DNA from: Chrysaora quinquecirrha
Taxonomy: Eukaryota; Cnidaria; Scyphozoa; Semaeostomeae; Pelagiidae
Length of the DNA: 64,000 nucleotides
Assembly: GCA_014526335.1 (NCBI GenBank)
Contig: JACTAT010000052.1
Coordinates: 3,970,504-4,034,503, forward strand
Reading direction: 5' to 3'
Made by a program: the position numbers and the translations under genes
Notes under the pieces: generated by a model
Seen by the model: only the letters and a program-made list of their open reading frames with translations
What the model was told of the DNA's origin: nothing
Databases searched by the model: none
Shown: positions 35,435-49,900 of the stretch, one piece after another
Layout: each line of letters starts with the position of its first letter
Position numbering within the stretch: position 1 is the stretch's first letter

Positions 35435-35710
35435 TTTGAAATCTGTCCATATCAGAGCCAATAGGGCAGGTTCTTTAGACAGAAAGAGTTCGTTTTCTCA
35501 TTGGACTCTTCAAGTAATTCTATTGGTCATCCGGTTGTACTCAGTGAGGTGATTGTTTTTCAAAACAAACTACGATTCTACATAGCTTCACTCCTCTGAT
35601 TGATGTTTCGATCCTCTTCGGATACGTAGCTATAAATCAGTTTTGGCCGGTTTCTTACGTTCTTCTCTGACGAGGGTCAGACGAAAAACGCTCAACATTC
35701 GAAGATTCTT
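35435..35710. repeat. Dispersed repeat, copy 2 (matches 75-330)
   Basis: It shares 'gacagaaagag', 'gttttctcatt', 'tcttcaa', 'attctattg' and later 'gatca/gtcaga' landmarks with the start of the window, in the same orientation. No coding potential. Confidence 0.55.
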
Positions 35711-36529
35711 CCGCTATTCGTCGCAGTCTTGCTCTGTGTAGCTAAGTGCAGTACTGCAACACATTGAAAAGCATTGACAAGGAATATCTCTCGATGAATT
35801 TTATGATAGTTAAGCCAAGTTAAGCCAAAATATTTATTCATGATAAGGAGGCGCCGTTAAAGCCGTGGTCTCCATGTACTTTTGCATAGTCATTATAACT
35901 GAGAAACTGTCTTTGAAGGGCTTATAGCTTCTATGTTGAGAAAATTATATTCATTTTTGTTTTTACTGAATCGTGACCCCGCTATTCCACAAACATTTTC
36001 AAATTCGTACACTGTCCATTTAGTGAGTTGGACGTTTCAACAAAGCTGGATGCCTTTTTATGTATTTGGTTACGTATGTGTATAAACGTACGGGGTAACG
36101 TATAAACGTGTTCAATAAATTGGCTTGAAATTAACACTAGATTCAGAAGTGGAAAGATAAACTTGTATAGCTAATTCTGGTAATCCTACAAGAATCGTAA
36201 AAATGCAGTTCCCTCCTCAGGCTAAGGACTGCATTATGAATATTTAATTCTCTGCTTGTTCGTTAATCTTTCATGATTCATGAATATACAACGCAGCTCA
36301 CAAAAACCTACTTTCCTTGAATTGATGTTAAGCTTTGTAATAAATTACTTTGACGCCTTAGTAAAGTCTATTGGATTTAACGCCATGACTAAGAAGAAAA
36401 ACAGAGACAACCATTGCTGCTTTAGGTTAAAATCGTTTAAAACAAATTCAGTTAGTTTTTAATACAATCTAAGACGAAATATTTGGAACAATCCCGTTTT
36501 GAGAGACATATTGCCTATTCTTAGCTTAC

Positions 36530-36625
36530 TGTATTACCTGAGTCCCAGTTATCACTCATTAAACCATAGTCAATATGATCAAACCGATACTAACATTAAA
36601 CCGAGATCGCTCAAACTGTAGTTTG
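36530..36625. repeat. Dispersed repeat R, copy 2
   Basis: It carries 'ttacctgagtcc', 'gttatcactcatta' and 'gagatcgctcaaactg', as at 23100-23190. It continues into a short inverted piece, 'caaactgtagtttg'. Confidence 0.6.
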
Positions 36626-37383
36626 AGCGTCCAGCATTTAAACTCAATAACGATAATTTAGACACAGGTAATAAGTCTTGCATATTCTAGTGATTTTCTG
36701 CTTTGATGACTGAAATTCCCCCCTTTACACCCAAAACAATGTTGGTGGTCAAGCCAGACAACTTTTATTCGAAGCAACGTTAACGTGGAGATCCCAGTCT
36801 TTAAGGGCTCGCTTAATAGAATATTGGCGCTTTTAGCTTTGCTAAGACTCTTATGAAGGTTTTCTTGAAAGAAGCTGGGCTGGCAGTATGGCATATACTG
36901 GCACTCTTAATTACCCTGTGGTTTAAGACTGTAATAATGCCTAAAAGGGGCATAGGCGGAAAAGGCAGATGGACGCATAGTAGCAAGTGGTTGCATAAGA
37001 AAAAAGGCACGAGAACCGAGAACACGATTGACACAAAGGTCACATATACAACAGACTTAGCTCCAACATTAAAATACTGAGCTGAGATGTAGACATGAAT
37101 CAGTTGTGTGCATCTAACTGTTGTGTAGAGTTGGAGCAGGTCCAGATCCAGACCTAAGTCTAAGATTGTAGGTCCCAGACCACCGAGTAGGCCAAAGGCT
37201 TACCCTAGATACTAGAGCCGTAACCACCGCTGGGCAGACAGCGAGGAAACAGAAAGGACCAGAGGGAGACATATGAAACTGGGAAGCTTTCTCTCTATCT
37301 CCCCAGTTCCCTCACCCTCTCCTGGCCAGCCGTTACGGCACTGGTACCAAAGGTGATGATGGTGGCACAAATGAACACGAGGT

Positions 37384-37640
37384 GGTGTTGCCGAGTGGTC
37401 AAGGCGTTCCGCTCACGATCGTGAGGTCGTGGGTTCGAATCTCGTCGGACCACTTTCCACAAGCCTACAGTCAACTCAGCTGTCCATCCTTCCGAGGTCG
37501 GTTAATGAGTACCCAGGGTATTCGTTCTAGAATATGAGTCTGGGGGCACAAGCTGCAGGTCTACATCAGCTGCATAGCTGCCAGAACCCCCGACCTGCTT
37601 TAACAAATAAATATTGCTTGCTTGCTTGCTTGCATACTGT
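37384..37640 (+). mobile_element. tRNA-derived SINE, family 1, copy B
   Basis: It begins with a well-kept tRNA-Ser-like head: A box 'gccgagtggtcaaggcg', B box 'gggttcgaatctcgtcgg', and acceptor ends 'gtggtg' and 'accac' that pair. The body shares 'cacaagcctac', 'gggggcacaagctgcagg' and 'aacaaataaatat' with copy A. It ends in (CTTG)n. It is the best-preserved copy in the window. Confidence 0.8.
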
Positions 37641-39584
37641 ACTGTCGAGATGATTTTCATTTCCCAATTCCTAATATCGCATAATAGAGAAAACTCGCAT
37701 TACTCAATAACACATTACTTCATTAAACTACAATCCTAGCAGTTTTCTGTCAAATGATATTTGCACAAGTCAAACACCTTCGCAGTAGAGTGAAAATCGC
37801 ACTATACATTCACATCTATGTGTTTCGGTATTAACCTATGATTATCAGTTTTACAGAAGGCGGGAAATTGAATGTTCTCACAAGTTTGTTATCGGTAATC
37901 ATCAACAACTAAGTCAAAAACAACACGTCAAAAACAACATGTTCAAAACAAGCCGATATGTGAAATCAAAGCAAGTACAATCATTAGATTAACGTATTAC
38001 TATTAATTAAAGTGAATGACGATTAGTCGAACATAGAAGATTCCTGACTCTAGCTGTGACTATTCTCCTTCAATAAAATGTTCAAAAGCATCGTTTTCAA
38101 GGCATGCAAAGGTTTAAATTGAAGAGACACGAAAGCTTAGATGTTCACATGTTTCCCAAAACAACCAAGCAACTTAAGGACCCATTTCTTTCCTTCGCTT
38201 GTGCAGCGATCAACTTAAGAAACTTTAGGCCCTAGTTACACTATGCAGGCATGCCTCGCTGGATCTTAAATTTTGTACCGGATGGGGCTTTCAGTTACAC
38301 TGTGACGACTCAATTCGGTCTTAAGACGCTCCCCAACCCGATATATGACGCTCCGAAACCTTGTTTTCCTATAGTCTCCCAAAAGAATTGCAAAGCAAAT
38401 CTGCGAAGGAGCTGCCGTAGCGTCTCAGTGTAGCTGCTATGACCAAGATGAAAACTATGGCCCTGCGCTCGTGTATAACTCCTCCTGTGCAGAATCTTAT
38501 GTATGACGGCTCGAAAATCAGAACACGGCGACATCATACCGACGTAGCGTAACTTGGGTTTTGGGCCTTAGCCTAAGGAGTATAGAATGGCCCAATTGCT
38601 TATAACCCTAGTAGTCTAAGAAGATGGCCTGATTTGTGTTCCATTAACCCTTGATTTACCCAGACCCTCAGACCCATGTAGTCAAGCGTAGCCTCGTTTT
38701 GAATTTTGTGCTCCATCGAGAAGATTATGGGCAGAATGGGCAGTACAATAATATCAATTGCTGGAGAACAGAAAGAATGGCAGTTTTAATTGTAGCAAAA
38801 GGATTTCTGATGATTATTGTGGAATTTTCTGACACTTTGTTTTAAAACAGTAGTAAAGCAACGGACCTTGTCTACCAGACCAGAAGACGTTGTCTTAAGT
38901 GATTTGCCCCTCCGCTGACCTTTTGCTTCAATGGTTCAAACTTGGAATACTTTTTCCTCTGAACTGACAGATGGCCTACATTTCATAATGTCAAAATGCT
39001 TTTTCATATACATTTGTTAAATGGCGGTTTCATTGTCAATGTGTATAAATTACCAAAATCACGACCCTTGTTAATTTAATAGAGAACCGCCAATTACACC
39101 TGTGGTCGTTTTCTGACCCTCGTGTTAATGTTTACGTGATATTCGCACAACAGCCATCACCTTCTAGCCTCGGTGTCATTTTGCGCAGATTCAACCTTCA
39201 CGGTGTTGTTTCACCTGTCAAACAGCTTCTTCGATCATGAGATTTTCACACAAAATTCTAATTTCTTCGTAGATTGGCTAAGCCCAGCTAAACGGTTTTT
39301 ATGAACTTTTGTGCCGCAAACGCTGCTTGCATTAATGCATCCTCATAATGCTTCGTTGTATTCCAATCAAGTAGTTGCTAGTTCCTATGGCCATTGCGAA
39401 TCTTGAGCATTAGACTAAAGGATATGCAGCTGGACTGCGACAAATTTTTGGCCTGTCATTGAATCACTAGGCCGCCTCTTTATAACCTTGTGCGATAGCA
39501 CTGGCAATGGTATTTGTGCTTAGTTAGTACCAGGTACATGCTGTTCACGGTTTGTACCACATACCTTCTTAAACTTCAGGGCCG

Positions 39585-39710
39585 TAGGAGGCGAGGGGGC
39601 TGGGGGCTTCAGCCCCCCAATTATCTTGAAAACAATAGCATGACGTCATAAAATAATTACATCGTCTGTTCAGCCCCCCAATCTGAGATTCCTTTCGACG
39701 GCCTTGTTAA
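39585..39710. repeat. GC-rich 'gggggcttcagccccc' repeat
   Basis: The short palindrome 'gggggcttcagccccc' is followed by a second 'cagccccccaatc', and the block is bounded by 'ggccgtagga' and 'gacggcc'. It is probably a small mobile-element remnant. Confidence 0.45.
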
Positions 39711-40945
39711 ACACCTTCAGAATACTGTAACTATTTCTTTTAATAAGTAATTGGTCAATAAGCAGCTAGGGCTGAAATTTTGCTAAACTTTTTGGTTAAG
39801 AATGCTTTCCTTATAAAGTACATCGTTGCAAATTTTTCAGTTACATTTAAAATGCAAGAGAAGAGCCAAAATAAGAGGTTTTAGGGAATGCTCCCTTGGC
39901 TGTTAAACGAACTCGTTTCTGGTTCTGTACCTCAAAGAAAACTTGAAAAGTGTAACTTTCCTTTACAACCTGAACCAACACTATAATGCTGTGTAATACA
40001 CTGTCCCATTATCCATTATGGCACATTACCCAAGTACTACCCCACCAAACCCGTGGCTTAATCTGGGGCCCATAAGCTGGAAACGTGCTAGTTTTCAGCC
40101 ACAAGCAATTCAATAACAATAGCGATAACTACGACTCAGGGAATAATTCGAGCAATCTCGTTTTGGCGTTAGTCTCGATTAAGCTCTGGTGTGTAATCTC
40201 CCCGTTATCACTTGGAGTCTTACTACCTATCTATTTCGACTGCACATTCATCCTGGCCTTTCAAATTTCTTCAAAATATAGCTGGTCGTCTGACTCTTGC
40301 TTTAATCTACGATTACATGTTTTGCCCCTCAAGCATATACCCTTAGTTAAAAATATATAGGAAATGTAGCATGAGCATGTGAAACCCTGTGGTGCATAAG
40401 ACAACAAGAAATTATATCAATATCCCTGGTATAATCTAATAGGTTTTTAGATTAAGAGATAAATCGAGTAATCCTCTAGCTATGCAAGTATTTCTTTTTT
40501 CTTTGCTCTGCTGGTTCTCGACATTATTTCCTTCCTACGCTTAGCAAACAGGGCATTCCTATGGACATTTTCTGGTTGAGTAGGTCGAGTTTTGGAAGGC
40601 GACACCATAGCTAATCATGGATATTCCTGCCAGAAGACATGCACTGATTGAGATTGAAGAATGTCTTGTCGAGCTTTCAGTTTTGACTGGTCAAACTGTC
40701 AAGGCCAATCAAATACGATCGTTACAATTGGACTTTAATTTAAAAGTAGCACTTCAGAAGATTGGTGTGAATATTTCTGTTCATGATTAATTAATGGGGA
40801 TTATAAAAAGCTCGTCGTAATCGCTGACTGTAGGCTGGACAAGCAGATTTATCTTAGGGTCATTTCACCGTATTGATTTCACTCTGAGAATCTTTTGCAA
40901 AGAGGTTGTTTGACTAAAGACTTCAAGGAAAGATAACAGTATCTG

Positions 40946-43900
40946 ATGATGGATCGATCAACGATTACAATCGTGCTTATATCAATTGTTGCTCTGTCCA
41001 ATGCTGGTATTCCATGGTTAATCAGTGAAGATGAAAAACATTCTTGGCGTTCAGGACCATCAGAAAGTAAGTGGATCTCTTTGCTTTTATTTTAAACTCT
41101 TCTTGATCGATTTGTGTTTGTTTTTCAAACTAAAACTTGCCCTCGCTTGCTCTTTTCCCAATATCAATTGCTTGTAGTTACATTTTCTTTAAATTTTGTT
41201 TAAGGAAACAAAATGAGCCACATCTATTATGTCACGTTACACGTTGTAATCAAAAACACAACTCTTGAAGCTGGTTTATTTAGGGATAGTTTAAATGATT
41301 TTTTGTGTTCTAAACTATTTCGAAATGCTTTCCCATTTTTCAAATGCCGTAACAGAATGAGGAATGAATCCATGTTGCTACCTTCATGAATCTATCATGG
41401 ACCCACAGGCCGACTGAAAGTGCTATCTATGTACAACAAGGAATTTCTGCGTTTTAATGAGCTCATGCATATGCACTATTAGAGTGTTAAAAAATACCTA
41501 TGATATCTATGTAATGTAGTCTGCGACGCTTTAGTTTATTATTTCAAGTTGAGTCAGGGAAATGTCAAGAGTCGCGAGAAGATTTGTACCGAGACATATA
41601 GAAGAAGTCAACTTTTTTACATTAGGTCTCAATCAGTGAGTGAACGAAGTGTTTTCGGGAAATGAATCAGTCGTTACGATGAGATAGCTATCACAACATA
41701 TGCATATTTGGCATCAAATTTTAACGAGTCTGAAAATTCATAAAAAGGCAACAGAGACTCGAACCTGTGAGTTTAAATGAGTTACAGATAGCATGCCCTC
41801 TGCTGTCATTGCTGCACACAGCACTGGCACTTTCTTTGCCACGTTTCATCAGAAGAATCTTAACGTAAAGAATCGTAAAGTTTGACGTTAAATTGAAGCT
41901 GACTAATCTTTCCTAATATAAACATTTGCTTTCTCGTCTCACACTAGTGTGGATTGCTAATGCTTTTGTTGACCCAAAATAGAGCCGAAATATGCAGGAA
42001 ATTCCCATTCAAAGGTGGACATAAGCCCTTAATACCAAAAGCGATTTGTGTTTAATACAACAGCTACTGGCTGGCATTGTCAGAATTGTGCCTTTCTCTG
42101 CTCTTTCCCACACACATTGAGTTGCCAGTTAATATTACGGAACTTCGTGATTCTATTTAGTTTCAAATGATTTATTGATTTCTTTTTGGAAATGACAGTG
42201 AGGTTAACCCTCTGGTTATGCTTCTAACTATCTTCCAATTATTGCACATCCGATTCTCCTAATTTCTTATATTGATAATGTCATTTTCGTGTCATTTTCA
42301 CCCAACCAGTTGCAGCCTGTCATTCACAAGTGCTCAAATAAGAACCCTGAATCCCACTTGGTTTGACGTTAAAATTTTCTTTCGTTCTCTAGATCTTGAG
42401 GTCTTAAATCATCGGCAAAATATTTGGGACACTATGCTATAAGTATGTTTTTCCTTGAAAACCCGGTCCCATTGCACAATATTTAAGTCAATGTTGGGAC
42501 CACTAGCAACATCAATCTCCCCAACATTGAGTCGGGGGGGGTATGCCTCTTTAAATCGGGTATTGTGAAAAAGTGTCCCAGCATTTTTGGCGACGATGGT
42601 AGTGAAGATTTGCATTTATTGAAGATGCTTAAAGCTTGGTTTCCACAAGAGCAGAAGGACCGTAATCATTAAACAACAATCAGTGACTTAAATACTAAAG
42701 TATAAGAACGATGGTGACGATTATATTGTTTCCAGTTGCCTTCATGATTTTGCGATGATAGCGATTAGGAAATTAAGCAATCCTTCAGTGATTCTATGAT
42801 CGTTAGGCCCTGGCCAAACGATCAAACATTGTTTGTCAAACATTTGACATTTGTTTGTGAAGCAGAATGTTTTACCGTTTGACTACGTCACAAACATTGC
42901 TCTTCAAACATTTTTGCTGTTACATACATCAAGCAGAAATTGTTTTTGAACCTTTGCAAAGCGAGCAAATCAAGCAATGTCTTTTGATGTGACCAAATGG
43001 TCAAACATTGCTCGTTAGGAAAATTTCAAATGTTTGACAAACAATGTTTCATCGTTTGGCCTTACTCTTAGGTGCGTAATTGCTGGGGGGGTTGGAATAG
43101 GCGGGGGATTGGAACACCAGCCAGGATCTAATTGATAGGGGGGTCAGAATTTATTTAACGGAATTTGCTTAACAAACTTGCAGAAATGCAGTGCGATGGG
43201 CCTTATAGTACTTATAGGCAAAGGCAATCCATAGTGTTAACCAACAAATAGAGTGTACAAGTGAAATTTCATAAAAAGAAGGTCTAAGTGACAAAAGTTA
43301 AAATCATCGACACTAAAATTGATGTAAATCTTAATAAGCGGAGATCCTAATAAGAGCGGGGGTTGCAAATTTTTCAAAAAATTAATTAGCGGAGGGGACG
43401 GCAATAAGGCACCTAAGAGTACGTTCTTAATTGAAACCAAGGCTTAACAGCTGCTGCTATGATATCTTTTCTATATTACTACAGTTTATTCTGCCTACAA
43501 TGCACGGCCTCCTCTAGAATTCGGTTTACTTCGTGTATTCTTCACAGCTATGTCTGGCTTAAACCAAAAGAATTTGCTATTCACTCATTTAGTATACATC
43601 GCAGACGAATATCCTGATTTTCACAGTTAGACAGTGAGTTTAAGACGAGTTATCCTGGAAAGTTTTTCCGATTAACAAACCAAGTAATTCAGAGTTGTCT
43701 AGGCAGAATAATGGATGGCTATAGATCACAGTAAAATCGCATTAACATATAGTCTAGTAGGAAACTGTTCTTATTAAAGAAGCATAGAAAGCAACACGGT
43801 GTCCAAACGAGAATATTTTGTCAGAGCGTCTTGGTCACAGTCAAATCTAGTGGTTATATTTGTGACACAGGATGATCAAGGAGAAGAGAATTATAATAAG

Positions 43901-46900
43901 AAATGCGCCTATTACCCCTCTCCTCCCCTCCATGGGGAACTATTAGACTCACTACACGAGTCTCTAGTTTACGCTCCCCTTATTTTGATTTGTCACTCCA
44001 CACTGAGCGATTTTAGAAAACAACAACAACAACATCGAGCGAAGTAGTGGGACTTATGGAGTGAGTCTAGGGAACTATCTGACGCTCTCATGAATTTGTT
44101 CTACAATCCATCTTTCAACTACCGTATAAGCTCTATTTAGCCTTTTGGAGCTTATTCCATGTTCACGTGTTTTGAGGGGGACTTGTGTATGAGAGGGGGG
44201 CTAAATAGAGAGGGGGGCTTAATAAATTATTTAGCACATTTTGCTTTATATTTGTCAAGACGAATGTTACAGACATGATGATGAACTATATAAGAACTAT
44301 ATAAGAAAGTTTTAACCTTAGATCACATGAATTTCGTAGTTATTTAGTAATTATTAGCAGTTATAAGACACAAGTTTGGAATATCAAACGCGTTACCGCT
44401 TGATTTCATTTAATTTCGTACGTTTGTTACTGAACTGTCGAGTGGCCGCCACATAGAGGGATTAACCAGAAATTTTAGTAAAGGTAGCCTATGTTTGGAT
44501 TTGATTAATAATGAATAAAAGGAAAAACCTCAGTTAACTTTTTCTGACATCAATTTGGAATTTCTTTGTTTCTAAAGATACACAGTAGCTATCAGTCTGT
44601 TAGCGTAGGCAGGAGAAATTTGCTCTTATAAGCTTAAATGACGCAAACCAAAAAAGGGACCAAAAATAAAACTTGATTGAGCAATGAGTAAGCCAGTAAC
44701 ATGGCTGTATCAGCTCTACTGAAGTTGCCCTCATTTTGTCGTAGATCAGTATGACCAGAGTGGCAGATAGCTATACCCTATATAACCGAATCAATGAGCT
44801 GGTGTAGCTACAGTTATCATCCTAAGTAATGTCTGCGAAGTCTTGTGGAGGATGTGCAGTAATGTGGAGGGATTTTTACAGTAACGTTGAGGGTGTTCAG
44901 TGATATGGAGCGATATCTTCAATAATGTGGAGGGAGTTTTGCAGTAATGTGGAGGGCCATCCTGTAGTAATGTAGAGGGTGCACAGTAATGTGGAGGGCT
45001 ATCTTTTTGTAATGTGGAGGGCTATCACCAGTAATGTGGAGGATGCGGAGTAATGTGGAGGGCTATCATCAGTAATGTGGGAACGGTAATTATAACTTAC
45101 CTTAAGGGGTCTAACTATATTGTATGTTGTTTAAAATTTTGGAATCCGATTATCAATTTAGTCAAGAAGCATTGGAAACTGGTTTAACGTTCTTCAGCTA
45201 ACAATTTTAGATATTTCTCAAAGTGGATTTAACTTCAAGCTAAATGATTCGAAATAGAAATTCAATCTAGTACGGTGATTATAGCATGCATTGTTTTCGA
45301 ATATCAGCTTAACATTAACCCCTAACATGTACTGAAACTGTTTTGGCTAGTGAATACATTATTTATTTACGAGAAGCATCCTATCTATAAGAAGTGTCCT
45401 TTGAATATAAGCATCCAGGCTGGAAACTGAGCTACGTGTTCTTACACAAAAGCAAGGTATAGATCACCAGAGAGAAGGGTCGAAGGGTAATTGTACCAGA
45501 CCAGAAAATATCCCTTAAATGCACGTGACCAGAGAATGATGATTACGTGGCTTTATAGGCAATGTATCCATATTGCTGAATCATCTTGCATCTAATTTGC
45601 TAGTCATTTCTATGGCCATCAATGATGGACCAGAAATGAATTATCCAGAAGTGAAACCCTTCCCCCATCAAAGCAGTTTCTCATGGTCTCTGTGGCGCAG
45701 TGGTTAGCGTGCTGGGCTCACAACGAAAATGTTGTGGGTTCGAGTCACGGTCTTTCCATTTGTGGTTGCAGTGTTGTTAACACAAATGTGCCTCTCTCTA
45801 CCCAGGTGTATAAATGGGTACCTGGTCGGTAGTTTTGAGCGCCGTGTGTGGCTGCACCCTGCTACGAGTCGACTGAGTAGCCCCAGGCTAGAAGTAGACT
45901 CAAAAAACGGCCACCTTACTTTACTTTACTTTACATCTGTAAACTGATGGCCCTTGATGATAATTGGAGTTTGTAGTATATGTTCTCAATCTTTGTTTGG
46001 TATCAAAATGCGACACATTGCAACAAAATATTGCTGAAAGTTGTCAAGTCTTTGTCTTAAAATTTCTTCTTATTTTTATATTGCAGAATGCTATTTCGCT
46101 AGAAAATGGTATGAAATTGGACAAAGTTTTCAACCGCATTTAAATCCGTTTGGTTTGATGCCTTGCATGAATTGCACATGCCGCAAGGTAAGCTTTAACC
46201 GCAGTTAGAAATACCCTTGGAGGAAAATTACCTGTGAAGATTTATCCAAATCTCCACTTGACTTCTTGCTAATTACTCGATTTGCACCTTAAACCGTTAA
46301 ACCACTGATCAATTTTGCGCTGGCCTTTGTCGATTCTTGATGGCTTTAGCCTTGGCCTGACTGATATTTTGAGAATGTATCTCCTTGAGAATCCCAGCTG
46401 ACACCAGGGCAGGGACGGTACTTTATGGTACACTTGAGGCACCTCACCTTGCGGAAGACGAGTTGATTTGCTCTTGAAGAACAAATAGTTTTCCTCTAAA
46501 TTGGTTGCAAGTGCATCTCGTATTTTCATCCGCAAGGCAAAGTCTGTGCTCAATGTAGCTTTCTGGCTGATCGAACAACACAACAACAAATGCAGTATCG
46601 ACCGTGCTGTGACGTCTCGGTCTAAATCCAGTTCTATTGGTATTAGAAACTCAGTGATTTCAGGACTCGAGCCCCATAAATGGTAGCGTCATCAGGGTAG
46701 AGGTCTCGTTAGTTCATCTTCTTCTGTAATCCTAGTCACTTGTCCCAAACACAAAATTTCACCTCACTCTTAATGCATTCCTATCCCTCAGCAATTTGGC
46801 AATTATGACTACAGTAACAGATCTTTACCCTGAAGTCCAAATTAAAACTCCATTCCTTTACCCAAAGTGTTCTATTGGGACCTACTGAGACGCTGGGGGC

Positions 46901-49900
46901 ATGAGAGGGTTAAAGAGTTTCAAGATTATGATATCAATTCTTTCCATTTTTACAGAATCCACAGTTCCCGTTTTTGAAGCCACGAGTCACATGTAATAAC
47001 ATTCGGAATTCATGCCCTTTGGTTTCTTGTGCTGATCCTGTCGTGAAGAAAGGAGAATGCTGCCCAACATGTCATGATGGTATTTATCTCTTTAATTTAA
47101 TAGATTCTCTATAAGAATAAACGTCCTATTGTATGAGTTTCTTATATAGGATAAGAAACACCAGCCAAGATATAGATCAAAATTCTGCTGGATGAAATGC
47201 AAACTAAGTCCTTGCCTGGTAACACACAATATTATCTTAGAAGTATAGAAGGGTACAAGGTGGTGAAAAAAGTTCAAATCACAAACACGCCGGCTGGGAA
47301 CTCTATACTTATTCCCAGTTTTAGCTGACCCAAACTTACGTTGTTGTTGTTGTATACAGACACAGATCAATTATAGCGCATTGTTGTTTTTGTTGTTCGG
47401 GGGTTTTGAGCGGAAACTCGTGTCATACTGAGAACGAAGCTAAGTGTTCTCACTGGAAAGTTCTTCAGAAGAAATGAATGCTCGAGCTGCTGTGCCAAGT
47501 TGATTTGTAATCATCAATGGCGTGATCGTATCTTAATGTCATGTCTGTTCGAATTATTTGTTGCGGCACTGCGCTGGTTTGGCCAGTAAGCCCCTGGACA
47601 ACTGTGGGGCAGATGTCTCTAATGGGAGAATAGGTATCCGTTTAGGGTGTTCGTTGTATAGAGTTGTCCTTTAAATGAAATTTCATTGTAACTCGTCAAT
47701 AGTTCACTTCTGATAAATATGTCTTCGTTGTAGAGTTCGTTGGTTATCTATTGGTACCTTCCACTTCAACTGCACAAAACCAGTCCTTATTTGGCAGAAT
47801 TCACATCACAGTGTCCAGAAATACGATGTACATTAGCATCAACATTGATGGGTGAGTGGTCATATAAATATTAAATATCAATATTCTATGCAGTAATGAT
47901 TCTATGGTTTCATTGGCCGAGTTATTCCACCAATATAAGGTGTTCTGTGCTGATCTATCAGTGAGGTAACTCAACTGTTTTGCTGTACGGGAGCGTGCTG
48001 CAGTTTTGTGTCGGCTTTTGACTGAAATTTCCGTTAGAATAGGTTTTACGGGAGATCGCTTGAATGTTCTGCCAGTGGGTTTTGTAGACCTGATAGATCT
48101 TCCATGGTTTGTTTGCAGCTGCAAACGTACGAAAAAGGCTTGAACTTTCGGATTGCAACAGAAAGCCTCGCTCCTTTCCCTTTAGCCTTGGGTTATCCGT
48201 CTGTCGAAGGTCGGCATTTTCCAGTGTTTTGTACATAAGTCCAAGAAAATTTCGCTCGTTGGGTATGATAAGAATTTTCCTTGCGGCATGTTCCAGTGTT
48301 TTGTACATAAGTCCGTCCCCGGCATATCTAAGCGGATCATGAGCAGAGCAGTATTGATAATTCAGCAGTGATAACTGTATCTTGTGAAATGTAACTGTAA
48401 AAGCTTATGAAGATTCCGTAGGATGATGATCTTAAAATTCTTTCTATCTTTTAGATACCAGAAGGTAAGACAACTAAAACTCAAGGACAAGAATGGTAAC
48501 ATACTGCAGATTGTCTCGAGTGAAGAAGTTGAATTGAATTCGTCTGGAAAGGTTAGTTGGAGCTTTATTACTTAAAGTAATCTTTTCAGTCAGACATTCT
48601 GAATCCAGTTGACACGCTCTGTCAGGAGCTCAGTGAGGTCGGGGCTGGAGCCCGAACGATGTTACCGTAAAAGGAACCTACATGTAGAAGGCCCGAAAAT
48701 TTAAAGAACTTATGCTACTAAAGAGAAAATCATTAAGGAACTTTTGAATGTTGAATACTTTTATCACTGCAAATAATCAAGAATTAGAAAGCCTGTTCCA
48801 TTCATTTGCAGTCAAAAATCACATAAATTGTACGTTAAGCATGTATCCAATGTTTCTTTGAGTAGTCTCGAGCTTTGCTCACATGCAAATGTCTCTCTTT
48901 TTTTGTTAAGACCAATGTATGTGCAGTTAAAATTAAGGAACTATTAAGGAACTTTTTGGAACTACAATTGCCTCAAAAGAGGTAAAAAAATAAGGAACTT
49001 TAAGAACTAGGCCTTGAGGTAGGTTCCTTATAAAAAAAGCGTGTAGTTCATCTACTTCTGAGATCCTAGCAACTGACATACAGTAATAGATCTTTACACT
49101 CAAGTCCTGAACTTTAGTCACATTTTCCTAATCAAATTTCCATTATGTACTTTTAGATAATTCTTCCTTTTTTACAGATCTGTTTCGAGTCGACGATCCC
49201 AAATTCACTGCTATTGGAGTCAATTTATAATGGCGATATTACCGTAGAACTTTCTCTAAATAACTCAGCTCAACTAGAGGGCGTTCTTGTACCATTTCAT
49301 AAATTTAGTGAAGGTAAGAATAAAGCATTAGAAATAATGTAGACATAATTAAAGGGTTTTGAAAATTTCTGGAAGCTTCACTCATTTGTGGCATTGCCTA
49401 GGGTGCCTAAGCACCCAGTTTCTACGATTGTATCTTGCACCTATAGCGTCTTGATTAAAGTATTGCTTAATGCATAATAGCTATAGGTGATGCTTGTTTG
49501 TCTGAGCTAATGCAGATAATGCCTCCATTACATATTGATGATGCTTGCTTGTATGCGTGAGGTATAGTGCACCTATCAACAACGAGCTATTTCATTTCTT
49601 TGCAGTTCCTTTCATTGCAACGTTAAATGCGAATGGAGAGTCAGAGCAGTCACACATTCGTGGAGGATTTGTTGGAATGCTACCAGATACATTCAGCGAT
49701 AGAGTTAGACTTCATTCTCTATTGGTTCCTAGCAGTTCAACGAAGAAACAAAATGGTAATTACCTAGCAATTCCTTTATATTATTACTGCCCTGACCTAT
49801 AAATTCAATATATTCTTTCAGGTACACATCTTAAGATCTCATTCTGAGGTTCTCTCTTTAGAAGACATGGACTACTCTAGTAGCAGTTTTTATAAAGTAA

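Larger units (their letters stand above)
34187..40945. other. Gene-poor region between ENY2 and chordin
   Basis: No conserved protein is recognised on either strand in about 6.8 kb. It holds a palindromic MITE (34607-34801), copy 2 of the upstream dispersed repeat (35435-35710), repeat R copies (36530-36625 and inverse at 40095-40190), SINE family 1 copy B (37384-37640), a GC-rich block (39585-39710) and the chordin 5' flank. Short open frames such as 36853-37080 and 38251-38537 show no family features. Confidence 0.6.

Noticed and set aside
36853..37080. Small open frame with a hydrophobic N-terminus
   Set aside because: The hydrophobic stretch is short, nothing similar is recognised, and the opposite strand is equally open.
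37384..37456. A functional tRNA-Ser gene
   Set aside because: The anticodon arm does not pair properly and the sequence continues into a SINE body shared with other copies.
38251..38537. Overlapping open frames on both strands near 38.4 kb
   Set aside because: No conserved motif; codon content looks like the surrounding non-coding sequence.
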